The notes beneath the pieces were generated by a model that was not told the origin of the DNA, did no database searches, and saw only the letters and a program-made list of their open reading frames with translations. DNA of 64,000 nucleotides from contig JBAKBP010004471.1 in assembly GCA_037953745.1 (NCBI GenBank), positions 62,001-126,000 of the forward strand, in the 5' to 3' direction. The first letter of the stretch is position 1. Each line of letters starts with the position of its first letter. Shown in pieces: positions 1 to 11,168 of the stretch. The position numbers were made by a program, and so were the translations under genes. Origin of the DNA: Lithodes maja (taxonomy: Eukaryota > Arthropoda > Malacostraca > Decapoda > Lithodidae).

Positions 1-1394
1 ACATACAGTTCACGCGGCCTAATTTCCAGTACAAACGAGAACTATCTTCTCTTATTACAACCACTTCACCAACAGTAGGTGCCGATGGTCTACCAGAGGG
101 TTTGATACTCCTTTCCCTCAAGGCTAGCAGATATTCATTAAGCCACCGTTTTCTAAAGTCCTCGATTACCTTCGATATATACTGGTATCGCTTAGACACC
201 GCTGCTTCAGAGTACAACTAAGGATCCTCTAGTTCTACAATTGATTGGAAATCGGACGGAAATGCAGTCAATGGTTTACCGTAGAGTAAGTGAGCTGGCG
301 TTAATGGTAGCGGTTCTTGCAGGTCGGTGTACACATATGTGAGCGGACGATCATTCACGACTGCTTCTATTTCAGTGAGGACTGTCATCAACTCACTCTT
401 CTTCAATAGAGCACGTCCTACTACCGCTCTTAATCCTGATTTAACTATGCTGACACACCGTTCCCACATTCCACCAAACCAAGGTGCCTTAACTGGGATG
501 AACCTCCATTCGCACTTCTTTTCTCCCATAAAAGCGATGATTGTAGGATCACTGCTCATATCCTTGAGGTATCTAGATGCCTGGATAAAAGTAGGAGCAT
601 TGTCGCTAAGTACTAGTTGAGGGAATGAATGACGTGCACAAAAGCGTCTAAATGCCAGCATAAATTCCTCGCTAGACATATTGTCACATAATTCTAAGTG
701 TAGGCCTACCACTCGAGACGTTGCACAGGTAAACAATAATATATACTGTAGACCTTATCTTGCTCTCTCGTCTTCAATGCACCTGTGTAATCTAACCCTA
801 CAGCTTGGAAAGGCTCGATATGTTTTACACGGCATTCAGGTAAAGGCAGAGCTGGTCCAGTCGCATAAGGTTTACCCTTTAGCCTCTGGCATATCACACA
901 CTTCCTTACTATGCGTCGAGCTACTTGTCGAACTCTGGGTATCCACTATCCACCATGTGAGACGCAGATTCGATATGATGTGATAGACCCTGTAGGGTTT
1001 TACTTCCTTATGTGCACGTATGACCAATAGGTCAGTAACGTGATGTCTTGCTGGCATGAGTATAGGACGATTTGTGCCGTCTGTTGGCAACCTCAGTTGA
1101 TGCACTAAGTTAGGCATCATTAACTTACTAGAGCTTTGCAAAGATTCTAATTCATTGGAAAAGGTTTCTGCTTGAACCTATTTAATCAAAGTTACTTCAG
1201 CTGCTTTGTATTCACGAGCATTAATGATGTGACCCTTATTGCAGAGTTGGCCCGTTACTTTAACCTTGATATTGGATACAAATCTCAACACCCAAGCTAC
1301 AACTCTGACTAATTTATTATAATCACCGAATCTTGCCCACTCTATTACTGGATCCGGTGGCTCATTTGGTTGAGCTGTAACTGTCACTGTTTCC
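1..1394 (-). pseudogene. BEL/Pao copy A, 3' part of pol (RNase H end to integrase), decayed
   Basis: Minus-strand translation gives pieces of a BEL/Pao polyprotein: the linker after RNase H (1178-1411, WARFGDYNKLVRVVAWVLR), the integrase zinc-binding region (706-1141) and the integrase core (218-736, with SDNAPT and WFGGMWER). The pieces lie in different frames, so the copy is broken by indels and stops. It parallels bases about 5745-7150 of the intact copy B but lacks roughly 50 bases near 1080. It runs off the left window edge. Homology ends at about 1394, where a LINE has inserted; it resumes at 4598. Family assignment is firm; the exact break points are estimates by eye. Confidence 0.85.
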
Positions 1395-1616
1395 AGTACA
1401 AAGGAGTACAAAGGAAATCAAGCAACAACAGGTCTAGTGACCCTTCTACGCTGCTTGTCCTCCAAAACACTGAGGATCAAGTGTCCAAACAGTGGTTTAG
1501 AGTGGGTAAGGGAACATTGGAAAGGGAACTACTGCCCTGGTACTAATGTCCGTGGCAGGATAAGGAAGTTAGTAGGTGACAGATGGGTTAGTAACTGAGG
1601 GGAGGATAAAATAAAG

Positions 1617-3464
1617 TTATTCATTTACAAACGCAGTCAGTCGCGGGTTTGATGCGAGATATTTGTCTAGGCGAAGTTTAAATTAATCAACGGTGGCGCA
1701 GTCTATAACATCTCGGGGAAGCCCATTCCATAAGTTGATAACTCGATTGAAGAAGACATTTTTAGCTTCGTGTAAGTTAAAAGATATACCAATAATTTTT
1801 CACCCGTTTCCCCGCGTGTAATTAGATTGGTCCATAGTGAAGTACTTACTACAGTTCATATTGTCGATGCCTTTGATGATTTTGAACACTTGACTTAAGT
1901 CGCCTCTTAATCTGCGCTGGGTTAAAGGAAATATATTTAGTTCTCTAAGACGCTCCTCATATGGTTTGTTCTTTAGGCTAGGTATCATTTTGGTAACTCC
2001 ACGTTGAACTCGTTCTAGCTTGTCTTATATCTTTTTGGTAATAAGGGCACCAGGATTGAACGCAGTATTCCAGAAGAGGGCGGACTAAGGAATTGTAAAA
2101 GGTTAGGATAACTTCTTTGGATTTATGCTCAAATGACCTGCCTATAAAGCCAATTATTTTGTTTGCCTTCTTAACATTGTTGACTCGGTTTTAGGTTACT
2201 CGATATTGTTACTCCCAGATCGGTTTCTCTGTTTACATTATTAAGCTGAGTGCCATTCATCAAATATTTGCTTTCTCATTTTGGTATCCGATATGTAGTA
2301 CTTTACATTTATCCGCATTGAAACTCATTTGCCAAATTTGGGCCCAACATGACAACTTATCTAGATTGTGTTGCATATCGTCAACTTGTTCTTTTGAGAG
2401 TATGCTATTTGCAATTTTTGTATCGTCAGCAAATTTTGAGATTGTACAGGTGAGACACTCATCTATGTCAATTGATGTAAATTAGAAAGATAATTGGTCC
2501 TAGTACCGATCTCTGGGGTACCCTGCTACTTACATTGGTCCATTTAGATGCCTTACCGTTTATGACTACTCTTTGCTTTCTGTCGCTGAGCCAATTTTCT
2601 ATCCATTTCAACACACCGTCTTGTATTCCATGCGCTTTTAGTTTTAGCAGTAAACGTTTGTGGGGAACTTTGTCAAAAGCCTTTTGAAAATCAAGGTATA
2701 TAATATCTACAGCTTTACTCTCATCGTAGAGGTTGAGGATATCGTGGAAGACGTCTAAGAGGTTTGTTAAACAGGAACGTTTTTTACGAAAGCCGTGTTG
2801 ACTATCTTTAAGTATGTTATTTTCCTCTAAGTGATTTACAAGTCTGTATTTTATGAGTGTTCCTAGCATTTTACATACAACTGAGGTTAAGCTAATTGGA
2901 CGATAGTTACTGGGTAGGGATTTGCTGCCTTTATTGAATATCGGTGTTACGTTCGCTAGCTTCCACTGATCAGGCATAGTTCCAGACTGCAAGGATTTAT
3001 TGATGCAAGGATTTATTGAATAGCAATGTCAGTGGTTTAGAGAGCTCATCCTTAGCTTCCTTTAGGACTCTAGGTGAGATTGTATCAGGTCCAGGCGTTT
3101 TATTTACCTTGAGTTTATCTAAACAATTCAATACTTCTCTCTCTGGAACGGTGATATTGCTTAGAACATCTGAATGATCAATCTGAATCGGCTATGGTGT
3201 AGGGATATCACTGAGGTCTTCCGTTGTAAAAACTGATGCAAAGAAGGTATTGAGGGCATTACTCATTTGTACTTCGCCTTTGGTGTATTCTCCATTTTCA
3301 TCGACTAACGGTCCAACAGTTGAAGTAACTACTTTTTTCTTTCTGATATAACTATAGAATTCTTTCGGGTTTCTTTTACTTTGATTCGCAACATGTAACT
3401 CCAGGGTCTTTTTGCTTTGCTTAATTAACTTTTTGCCTTTGCGTCGTAGCTCTACAAATTTCAC
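1617..3464 (-). pseudogene. CR1-like LINE reverse transcriptase and C-terminal region
   Basis: The RT core is read at 2468-2992 (YRPISLTSVVCKMLG, HGFRKKRSC, IYLDFQKAFDKVPH). The catalytic FADD box lies just downstream near 2410-2435 in another frame. The pre-RT linker is at 3192-3464. The C-terminal block is at 1620-1988, with a stop codon inside the otherwise conserved end near 1695. At least three frame changes separate these blocks, so no continuous protein is made. The enzyme would copy its own RNA at a nicked target. Confidence 0.8.
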
Positions 3465-4568
3465 TCATTCTTCGTCATTTTGTAAGGATTTTAATCTATC
3501 ATTAGCAAACTTTTTAGCAAGCAGACAGTTTGAAATATCTTTATTCCACCATTTGGGCTTATTATTATGGCCTGTACGCCGTATTTGCGATGGTATGCAG
3601 TCCTGCACTGCTTTTAGGTAAATGGTTTTGAATAATTCCCAAGATGTATTTATGTCGTTAATGTTAATTAAAAAGCTCCAGTCAGTTTCTTTAAACATAG
3701 CAAGTTTATGAAACTTTGCTTTCTTGAAATTAGGGACTTTTCGATGCTGCTATTTGGTTTGTTACTAGTAAACTTTAAAGTGAAAGTTATTGTACGATGG
3801 TCGCTGTTACTGAATTCATCACCAACATTCAAATTCTCTATTAATTCTTCTTTTGTTGCAAGTACAAGGTCAAGAACGTTATTCCCACGGGTCGGCGATT
3901 GAACAAATTGATAGAGTGAACTCTCTTTCAAGTTCGCATACAAGTCATGTCCGGAGTGTGAAGTAAGAGTATCGCCTCACTTGGTCACAGGTAAATTAAA
4001 GTCGCCAAAAAATACGGTACCTTGTGTGTTACTTACATCTGCAATTTGTTCATACATTTCTTGGTCAGTTTGCACTGATTGAGCTGGAGGTCTGTATATT
4101 AATGCATGTATTATTTTTGTACCTTTATTATTCTTTATTAGCACAAAAGATGTGTCGACGTTCATAATTTGAGGTTTTTACAAGAGGGTCGGGTTAAGAC
4201 TTTCTTTGATATAAAATAAAACGCCACCTCCATTTTTATTTATTCGGCTGTTCTCAAACATTACATAACCGGGAAGTGAATACTCTGCTAAAAAGTCTAT
4301 CTTCTGTATTGAGCCAAGATTCTATTATGCCAATCACATCATAACTTTCTGTAAACAATAGTTCCTCTAAATCTGAAAATTTTATGCATATGCTACGAGC
4401 GTTTGCATAGAAAACCTTTAAAGTTGCGGTTATAGAACTCACACAACGTTCTTTAATCAAATTTTTGGTTCTGGTAGGATCTACATTTACATTCATGGCT
4501 GTCCTCGGTCCTCGGTCGTTATCCCTGGCGGTTTTGAATTTGGGTCGTGTTGGTGGAGCTTTATCCAA
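3465..4568 (-). pseudogene. CR1-like LINE endonuclease region
   Basis: Blocks of an EEP-type endonuclease are seen in order: NARSICIKFSDLEELL and IGIIESWLN (4254-4568), IYRPPAQS and FFGDFNLP (3977-4165), then NVLDLVLATKEE and NSDHRTITFTL (3668-3943). The GDFN and SDH motifs are catalytic landmarks of this family. Frame changes between the blocks make it a pseudogene. The 5' end of the LINE is at or near 4597 and no ORF1 is present, so the copy is probably 5'-truncated. Confidence 0.75.
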
Positions 4569-4597
4569 ATTCGCGGTTCTTGATGGATTAGCATTTA

Positions 4598-4637
4598 ATG
4601 TGGCAGAAGTCCCTCACCAACAACTTGCCACATCGTC
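4598..4637 (-). pseudogene. 40-base remnant of BEL copy A pol between two insertions
   Basis: The sequence matches copy B around 7162-7201 and continues at 11964 on the far side of copy B. It shows that copy A was first one element, later cut by the LINE on one side and by copy B on the other. Confidence 0.8.
4633..4637. repeat. Target-site duplication, left, of BEL copy B (tcgtc)
   Basis: The five bases tcgtc precede the left LTR and recur directly after the right LTR at 11964-11968. A 4-6 bp duplication is usual for BEL/Pao integration. Confidence 0.8.
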
Positions 4638-5428
4638 TGTGGTAAACTATCAATGGAAGTTAAATATTACTAAGCTATAATGAATCAAATAAAATCAATC
4701 TAAATGAAAACTACTCTATATCTAAATTGAATTCAATCTGAAACAAGCTAATTTATATCCAAAGGTCTCACATAATAAATGTATATATAGGGTAAGGTTA
4801 TAAGGGTTAATATTAGCCAGGAATTAACTCACCAATAGTTCCACGTGGCAATGAGGCAAGGGAGAACGTTTTATCCAATATGGCGGTGGACAATGGGGAA
4901 CGAGACTTCGGTCCCAAGACACGAGTCAAGTTAAAGAAAGAATAAATTATTACATGGGAATGGACATGATTATTATAATGTATGCTTATCTATCAGTCAG
5001 TCATGATGTCGATGAGAGCGTCGTGATGGTGTAGCTGAGTGTATGTGTATTGTGATTACAGGCACAAAAGCACGATCAACTGAGGGCGGAAAATTAGATG
5101 TTAACTGGTTGGTGTTCGTGAAGGCTCTGGCGTACCTCCAAAGCACACCTTGCTGCCTTGGCAAACCGCCAGGAGCCCAAATTATCGTACCGCATTTAGG
5201 TTGCTCTATACGATAAATTATATTAATATATACGATAAATTCATATATACTACATAAGACCATGGCAATATTGCTTAATAGCATATTAGGCCTTTTATAA
5301 CTTAACTTATTTACAATGTTATAATATACGATCTACTCGTCCTACGTCGTGCTGTAGGAGAGATCGTGACGTCACAGAGACATATGAGATCACAAAAGAG
5401 TCATATTCTATCGTATTTATATGATACA
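4638..5428 (-). repeat. BEL copy B 3' LTR
   Basis: On the minus strand it begins TGTATCATATAAATACG and ends CCACA. It aligns base by base with 11169-11963 apart from small indels, for example gtattgct near 11572, which is absent here. A TATA-like ATATAAAT lies near its start in element orientation. Confidence 0.9.
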
Positions 5429-5446
5429 CTCCCCCCACAAAAAAGA
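5429..5446 (-). other. Polypurine tract of BEL copy B
   Basis: The plus strand reads ctccccccacaaaaaaga, i.e. a purine-rich TTTTTTGTGGGGGGAG on the element strand, directly beside the 3' LTR. This is the expected place for plus-strand priming. Confidence 0.75.
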
Positions 5447-5465
5447 CCTGAACCCCACCTTAAAC

Positions 5466-8400
5466 CTAAAGTTGCCCAGAGGCTATCTTCTGACGCCACA
5501 AGTCAACGGCGCCAGCAGCAGCGCGTCTGGGACGCGTCCCGGTCCGAGCATGATCACCATCAGTAAGAGGTGAGTCGTTCCTTTGAGAATCCTCGGACCC
5601 AGCAATAACAGGTGGAACCTCAGATTGCAATGCGGAATCGAGCTCCAAAGCGTACAAACGTGCGATAGGACGAACAGTAGTTCCAGTGGCTGTCTTCAAT
5701 AGCGCCACCCGCTCTACAGAGTCTGCCCCCTTGTATACCTCCAATACGCGGCCTAATTTCCAGTATAAACGAGGACTATCTTCTTTAATTAAAACAACTT
5801 CACCAACTGTAGGTGCCGTTGGTCTACCAGAGGGAGTAACACTCCTTTCCCTCAATGCTAGCAGATATTCACTAATCCACCGTTTCCTAAAATCCTCGAT
5901 TATCCTGGATATATACTGGTATCTCTTAGACACCGCTACCTCAGAGTACAACGAGGGATCCTCTAACTCTACTATGGACTGAAAATCAGATGGAAACGCA
6001 GTCAATGGTTTTACATATAGCAAGTGAGCTGGCGTTAATGGTAGTGGTTCTTGCAGGTCGGTATACACAAATGTAAGCGGGCGATCATTCACGACTGCCT
6101 CTATCTCTGTGAGGACTGTCGTCAACTCACTTTTCTTTAATAGAGCACGTCCTACAACCGCTCTTAGTCCTGACTTTACTATGCCGACACATCGTTCCCA
6201 CATTCCACCAAACCAAGGTGCCTTAACTGGAATGAACCTCCATTCGCACTTCTTCTCTCCCAAAAAAGTGATGATAGCAGGATCACTACTCATATCCTTT
6301 AGATATTTTGATGCTTGGACATAAGTGGGAGCATTGTCGCTAAGAATGAGTTGAGGGAATGAACGACGGGCACAAAACCGTCTGAACGCCAGCATAAATT
6401 CTTCGCTAGACATATTATCACATAGTTCTAGGTGTACCGCTCGAGACGTCGCACAGGTAAACAATAATATATAAACCTTCTCATGCTCCCTCGTCTTCAA
6501 TGCCCCTGTGTAATCTAATCCTACCGCTTGGAAAGGTTCTACGTGCTTTACACGGCATTCAGGTAGAGGTGGAGCTGGTCCAGTTGCATATGGTTTACCC
6601 TTTAGTCTCTGGCATATTACACACTTTCTCACTACGCGTCGAGCTACTTGTCGAACTCTGGGTATCCACCATGTGAGACGTAAATTTGATATAATATGAC
6701 ATACCCCGTAGTGTTTTACTTCCCTATGTGCACGAATGATCAATAGATCAGTAACGTGATGTCTTGTTGGCATAAGTATAGGTCGGTTTGTGCCGTCTGG
6801 TACACCCGACCACTTCAGGCGACCCTCACACCTGATGAGGCCATTGTCTAGGTGCAACCTTAGTTGACGCACTATATTAGGCATTAATGTCTTATTCGAG
6901 CCTTTCAAGGATTCTAATTCATTGGAAAAGGTTTCTACTTGAACCCATTTGATCAAAGTTACTTCAGCTGCTTTAAATTCACGAGCATCAATGTTGTGAC
7001 CCCTGTTGCAGAGTTGGCCCGTTACTTTAAGCTTAAGATTGGATACATATCGCAACACCCAAGCTACAACCCTGACTAGTTTATTATAGTCACCGAATCT
7101 TGCCCACTTCATGATAGGACCCGGTGGCTCATTTGGTTGGGCTGTAACTGCCACTGTTAAAAGTGGCAGAAGTCCCTCACCAACAGCATGCCATATCGTC
7201 CATTCACTTTCATGGAGCAGCCACTTTGGACCATGCCACCACAATTCGGACTTTATTAACTGGCTAGCCGTTATACCCCTAGTTATGAGATCACTAGGGT
7301 TTTCTTTTGTATTTACATAATGATAAGCAACGTCTGGCAAAAGGGCTCTAATCTCATCTACCCTATTCCGCACATAAACTGGCAGAGACTTCTTGCTATG
7401 TATCCAGTTGAGTGCGACCTGACTATCGCACCATACATGAACGATTTCAATATTTAATTCGCTCTCGTATGCTGCGCGTACATGTTGCACCAGACGTGCT
7501 AATAGCAGCATGGCAGTCAATTCCATTTTAGGGATAGTTACCTTTTTAACCGGGGCTACCTTGGCCCGGGCTGTAACTAAATGTGCCCCAAATGAAGTAA
7601 CAACATATATGGCTACCCCGTATGCCGTGGCGCTAGCATCGCAAAACGTGTGTAACGTAACGTCACCAAACGCCGCCACTTTACGAGGTATAGGTTTAGT
7701 ACATAGGATGGCATATTCATTCAACAACAATGTCCCTTGGTTATTCAAGTCCTCGGGCAAACTGTCATCCCATCCTATCTTACGTCTCCAAACTTCCTGC
7801 ATTAGAATCCTAGCTCTTATGGTAACAGGTAATGCTAGACCCAAAGGATCAAAAAATTGCGCAACTTTGCTCAACAGACTTCTTTTGGTGTGCGCTCCTG
7901 TCTGCTGAGCAAAAGACCTTGTTTGGAAAGTTAGTATGTCATGTTTAGGTTGCCAGATCATCCCCAAATTTCTGGACTTTTCCTGGTTAAGAGATGCCGT
8001 ACCATCCACCTGTATTAAACTCTGAAGATCTTCACTATTAGTAACCCACTCGCGGAGAAATAGATGTGCATCCGCAAACAATCTGCGTGCTTGCCAGGAT
8101 GCACATAACAAATCATTTTGACTATCGCTAGTGCCCTGCAGATTGTCAATGTATAATCCGCGAGATAGTTTACTTGTGTCCTCATGAGTGTCAGCTAGAT
8201 GTTTTCTGATTGTGGCATTTAACAAAAACTGCGAGCAAGTGGCCCCAAAGAGTACAACCCGAAAACGGTATAGTATGATGGGACTTTCAGAGTCGCTAAT
8301 GTCGCCAAACCAAAGAAAGCGGGTAACATCTCTATCTTCCTCCTTTAGCTTGACCATCAAGAATGCCTTCTCGATGTCACTGGTATAGGCATACTTCCCC

Positions 8401-8885
8401 AGCCTAAACCGCAATAGATGTTGGGACAGGTCCGACACCATGGACGGACCTGTCAACAGGCAGTCATTTAGACTGGGTTGTTGTCCTTGGTGGGCAGAAC
8501 AGTCATACACCACCCGTATTGGTGTGGTGACGCTGTCTCTCTTTACCCCATGATGGGCCAGATAGTGAACCCCACCCTTCTTACACGGTTCCCTGACATC
8601 GACTCTCTCTATAAAGCCCCTATCCTCATAACTCCGAAATACATCGTCATACGCCTGGCGCGTGCTCGGTTCGTTAGACAATTTCCGCTGCAATGCGCGC
8701 AAGCAACCTAATGCCAAACCATAGTTGGTAGGCAGGCTTATCTCACTGTTCTTCCAGGGTAAACTAACTTTATATTGCTTGTCTGAGGCACAGTAGCACA
8801 CAGACTCGTCAAACCTTTGTAGCGCAACTTCCGAGTCATAATCAGTCTCCATAGGATTAATGCCTATGTGATCCAATCTCCACAG
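5466..8885 (-). CDS. BEL/Pao pol: RT, RNase H, integrase
   Basis: About 1,140 codons remain open in the frame that continues from gag after one TGA at 8886-8888. In order: RT (VVYDCSAHQGQQPSLNDCLL, SDIEKAFLMV, catalytic YIDN near 8144-8155, where BEL elements typically have N for the second D); RNase H (HTFCDASATAYG, KMELTAML, VWCDSQVALNWI); the H2C2 integrase region (CVICQRLKGKPYATG); the integrase core with D (LDYTG), D (SDNAPTY) and E (WERCVGIVKSG); and the C-terminal domain usual in this family (PTVGEVVLIKED, RLYWKLGRV). No initiator ATG is needed because it is the 3' part of one gag-pol frame. Confidence 0.93.
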   Translation of the reverse strand: MWRLDHIGINPMETDYDSEVALQRFDESVCYCASDKQYKVSLPWKNSEISLPTNYGLALGCLRALQRKLSNEPSTRQAYDDVFRSYEDRGFIERVDVREPCKKGGVHYLAHHGVKRDSVTTPIRVVYDCSAHQGQQPSLNDCLLTGPSMVSDLSQHLLRFRLGKYAYTSDIEKAFLMVKLKEEDRDVTRFLWFGDISDSESPIILYRFRVVLFGATCSQFLLNATIRKHLADTHEDTSKLSRGLYIDNLQGTSDSQNDLLCASWQARRLFADAHLFLREWVTNSEDLQSLIQVDGTASLNQEKSRNLGMIWQPKHDILTFQTRSFAQQTGAHTKRSLLSKVAQFFDPLGLALPVTIRARILMQEVWRRKIGWDDSLPEDLNNQGTLLLNEYAILCTKPIPRKVAAFGDVTLHTFCDASATAYGVAIYVVTSFGAHLVTARAKVAPVKKVTIPKMELTAMLLLARLVQHVRAAYESELNIEIVHVWCDSQVALNWIHSKKSLPVYVRNRVDEIRALLPDVAYHYVNTKENPSDLITRGITASQLIKSELWWHGPKWLLHESEWTIWHAVGEGLLPLLTVAVTAQPNEPPGPIMKWARFGDYNKLVRVVAWVLRYVSNLKLKVTGQLCNRGHNIDAREFKAAEVTLIKWVQVETFSNELESLKGSNKTLMPNIVRQLRLHLDNGLIRCEGRLKWSGVPDGTNRPILMPTRHHVTDLLIIRAHREVKHYGVCHIISNLRLTWWIPRVRQVARRVVRKCVICQRLKGKPYATGPAPPLPECRVKHVEPFQAVGLDYTGALKTREHEKVYILLFTCATSRAVHLELCDNMSSEEFMLAFRRFCARRSFPQLILSDNAPTYVQASKYLKDMSSDPAIITFLGEKKCEWRFIPVKAPWFGGMWERCVGIVKSGLRAVVGRALLKKSELTTVLTEIEAVVNDRPLTFVYTDLQEPLPLTPAHLLYVKPLTAFPSDFQSIVELEDPSLYSEVAVSKRYQYISRIIEDFRKRWISEYLLALRERSVTPSGRPTAPTVGEVVLIKEDSPRLYWKLGRVLEVYKGADSVERVALLKTATGTTVRPIARLYALELDSALQSEVPPVIAGSEDSQRNDSPLTDGDHARTGTRPRRAAAGAVDLWRQKIASGQL

Positions 8886-10754
8886 TCATTCCAGGTCGAA
8901 CTCGGCAGCCATCTTAGGGTCACTAGGTTGGGAATCCTCCCTTCCCAACTCCTCTGCCGCGGTTACATTGACTCTATATATCGAGATCGTGTCGACCAGG
9001 ACCTTTGACTGTGTAGTATGCACCTTTCCGCTCATGCAGTATCCAAATTTAGTGGGGATTAAAACTACACCACACATCTTTTTAAATCCAGGGTATACTA
9101 CTTCATAATAATGATCTACACCAAGTAGAACATGCACCTCACTCTGATTTCCCATGGGATCTGACAAGTTAACCCCTTTGCTACGTAATGCGTGTTCCAC
9201 CTTCTTCACACCCACAGATACATATTCTGGTAGGGTGTCTACTACGATACAAGTCATAAAGTACCGGTTTTTACGATAGAAATATGAAATCTCCGCTATC
9301 TCGTAGTCTTGTTTATCAGTAACCCCTGTGAAGCCCTGTAATCGAAGAGTCTCAGCCCCTACGATTCGGTGCTTCAGTCCCACTAGTACGGACCTCTTTA
9401 TAAAGGAACGTTGAGACCCTTGATCTAGAAGTACCCGACAAACTTTGTTACTGTCATTACCTTCCATGGGAATCTGTATTGTGGGCAATATAGTGGTGTC
9501 TTGCGTGCTACCTAGTGTCACAGTTGTAGTACCCTCATTTTTGACATCTTTGACTGTATCCGCTGTAGGACACAACTTATCAAAGTGATGTCCTTTGCAG
9601 TGCCGACAGAGCCTTAAGTATGTAGCAGTACATTGTCCCTGCTTACCATGTTCCCCACTTAGACAACCTACACATAGCTTCAATCTTTTCACCTGTGCTA
9701 GTTTTGTCTCATTTGTTGGGTATTTTACGCAGAAACTCCATTTATGTTTGTTGTTACATAGCTTACATAGAATCTGAGCAGGTTTCTTATACACACCCTC
9801 TTTCTTTACTTTAGTCCCCACTGTCATGCTTATTGTTCCCCTCTTCTCCACATTCTCACTCCCTCCCGACACATACATTCTCCCTTTGTTCAACTGTAGA
9901 TTATTGATCTCCTTGCTGAACTGAGTTTTGAACTCTCCCAGTTCAAATGATCTTACCTTATCAAGTATTGCCATAGGAAGCTTCTGCCGCAAGATAATGA
10001 CTATCATTTCCTGCGTGGTAAGCCCTAGGGTGTCTAGCGATCGAGTATGGCACTCCATATTTGCCCTGAAGTTTGTCAACTCATCAACCTTGTACTGTGG
10101 TTCTGCGAGCCCCAACAAGGCAACGACATGGGCCATTTTCAACTGCTCTCTATCCCCGTATGTGGACTCTAATAAGTGTACCGCTTCAAGATAACTACCA
10201 CCCACTACTGCAAAACCCTCTATTAATTGTAAGGCCTCTCCTTCCATTTGTCCCTTTAGATAGTAAAACTTGCGGACATTATCCAAAGAGGATTCATGAA
10301 CCGCAGATCGAAACACGTCCCAAAAGGCTAACCACTCGGTTAACTTGCCCCCAAATGTAGGAAGATTGAGCTTTGGGAGGTGTACAGTCTGTTTAGGGTC
10401 AGCCCTTCTATGGGCCTCATTATCGCCTCCCTTCTTATTTGTGACAGCACGCTGTAATAGGCGCTTCGCCCTAAAGACAGGTTCGTCATAGAGGGCGCGA
10501 TTATCACACTCTGTAATTATCTCGTCCTCCTCTATCATGTCAGCCACAATCATCTCACTCAGAGCCGTAATACGACCGTGGGTTGCCTGGACGTTATCTA
10601 ATCTGGCCTCCAATTCCTCTAGATCAGCAGTAGTGATGAAAGTGTTTAAGTCCACTATTAGCCTATTTAATACTCCCCGAAGTCCCGCCCTTTGATTTTT
10701 AGGGGCTTTGAACAGCACCCCACTAGACGGTGTCTCTTTATCGTTTTTATCCAT
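8886..10754 (-). CDS. BEL/Pao gag and aspartic protease part
   Basis: ATG at 10752-10754, then 622 codons to TGA. It contains the Pao gag domain (LPKLNLPTFGGKLTEWLAFWDVF, FYYLKGQMEGEA), a Cys/His-rich zinc-knuckle region (CKLCNNKHKWSFC, CVGCLSGEHG, CRHCKGHHFDKLC) and a retropepsin-like domain with LLDQGSQRSF at residues 442-451. The active-site triplet reads D-Q-G (D444) where D-S/T-G is usual; copy A also has D-Q-G. The terminal TGA replaces an AGA seen in copy A, so gag and pol were one reading frame. Acts in cytoplasmic particle assembly. Confidence 0.92.
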   Translation of the reverse strand: MDKNDKETPSSGVLFKAPKNQRAGLRGVLNRLIVDLNTFITTADLEELEARLDNVQATHGRITALSEMIVADMIEEDEIITECDNRALYDEPVFRAKRLLQRAVTNKKGGDNEAHRRADPKQTVHLPKLNLPTFGGKLTEWLAFWDVFRSAVHESSLDNVRKFYYLKGQMEGEALQLIEGFAVVGGSYLEAVHLLESTYGDREQLKMAHVVALLGLAEPQYKVDELTNFRANMECHTRSLDTLGLTTQEMIVIILRQKLPMAILDKVRSFELGEFKTQFSKEINNLQLNKGRMYVSGGSENVEKRGTISMTVGTKVKKEGVYKKPAQILCKLCNNKHKWSFCVKYPTNETKLAQVKRLKLCVGCLSGEHGKQGQCTATYLRLCRHCKGHHFDKLCPTADTVKDVKNEGTTTVTLGSTQDTTILPTIQIPMEGNDSNKVCRVLLDQGSQRSFIKRSVLVGLKHRIVGAETLRLQGFTGVTDKQDYEIAEISYFYRKNRYFMTCIVVDTLPEYVSVGVKKVEHALRSKGVNLSDPMGNQSEVHVLLGVDHYYEVVYPGFKKMCGVVLIPTKFGYCMSGKVHTTQSKVLVDTISIYRVNVTAAEELGREDSQPSDPKMAAEFDLE

Positions 10755-11168
10755 TTTGCATGCGAGCCTATAGGCTATGTATCTAAATGTTAAGTTACAA
10801 AAACAACGGCCAAATAATAGTCTAATTAAGAGACGCCAACCGGCGGACTTCTATGTTATGGAGAAAAAATAGTACACTAAAATAGCAATACCTACTAATG
10901 GATCATATTGAACAAGAAAAAATGTTAGGTCAGGTCATAATAGTCACAGGAAGTCCGAAACGGAAAAGAAAATTACTGGGGAAAGATGATGGGTGGGAAG
11001 CAGGACTTAGGCAGGCACAACGATGTGACCCTGCATTCCGGCTCTAACCATCGCTTGGCTAGCCTTGCCAGTTTATCATAAGAGTTGTTCCTGCATCCTG
11101 CTATATGTCCCCTTGTTCATTGCCTTAAAATCCCTTACTGGTAGCTAATTCCCGGGTCTGGGCACCAA
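10755..11168 (-). other. BEL copy B 5' leader with primer-binding site
   Basis: This is the noncoding leader between the 5' LTR and the gag ATG. Directly next to the LTR, minus-strand bases 11167 down to about 11149 read TGGTGCCCAGACCCGGGA. They begin with TGG, as expected for pairing with a tRNA CCA end; the tRNA species was not identified. Confidence 0.7.

Larger units (their letters stand above)
1395..4597 (-). mobile_element. CR1-like non-LTR retrotransposon (LINE), inserted in BEL copy A
   Basis: The interval separates two pieces of BEL copy A that are contiguous in copy B, so it is an insertion. Read on the minus strand it encodes an apurinic-type endonuclease followed by reverse transcriptase and a C-terminal block (LRGDLSQVFKIIKGID, then NRVINLWNGLP), which is typical of the CR1/L2 group. 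The coding part ends at a TAA at 1617-1619; the remaining 220 bases to 1395 would be its 3' UTR. Several frame breaks show it is no longer active. The clade is inferred from motifs, not from a tree. Confidence 0.75.
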
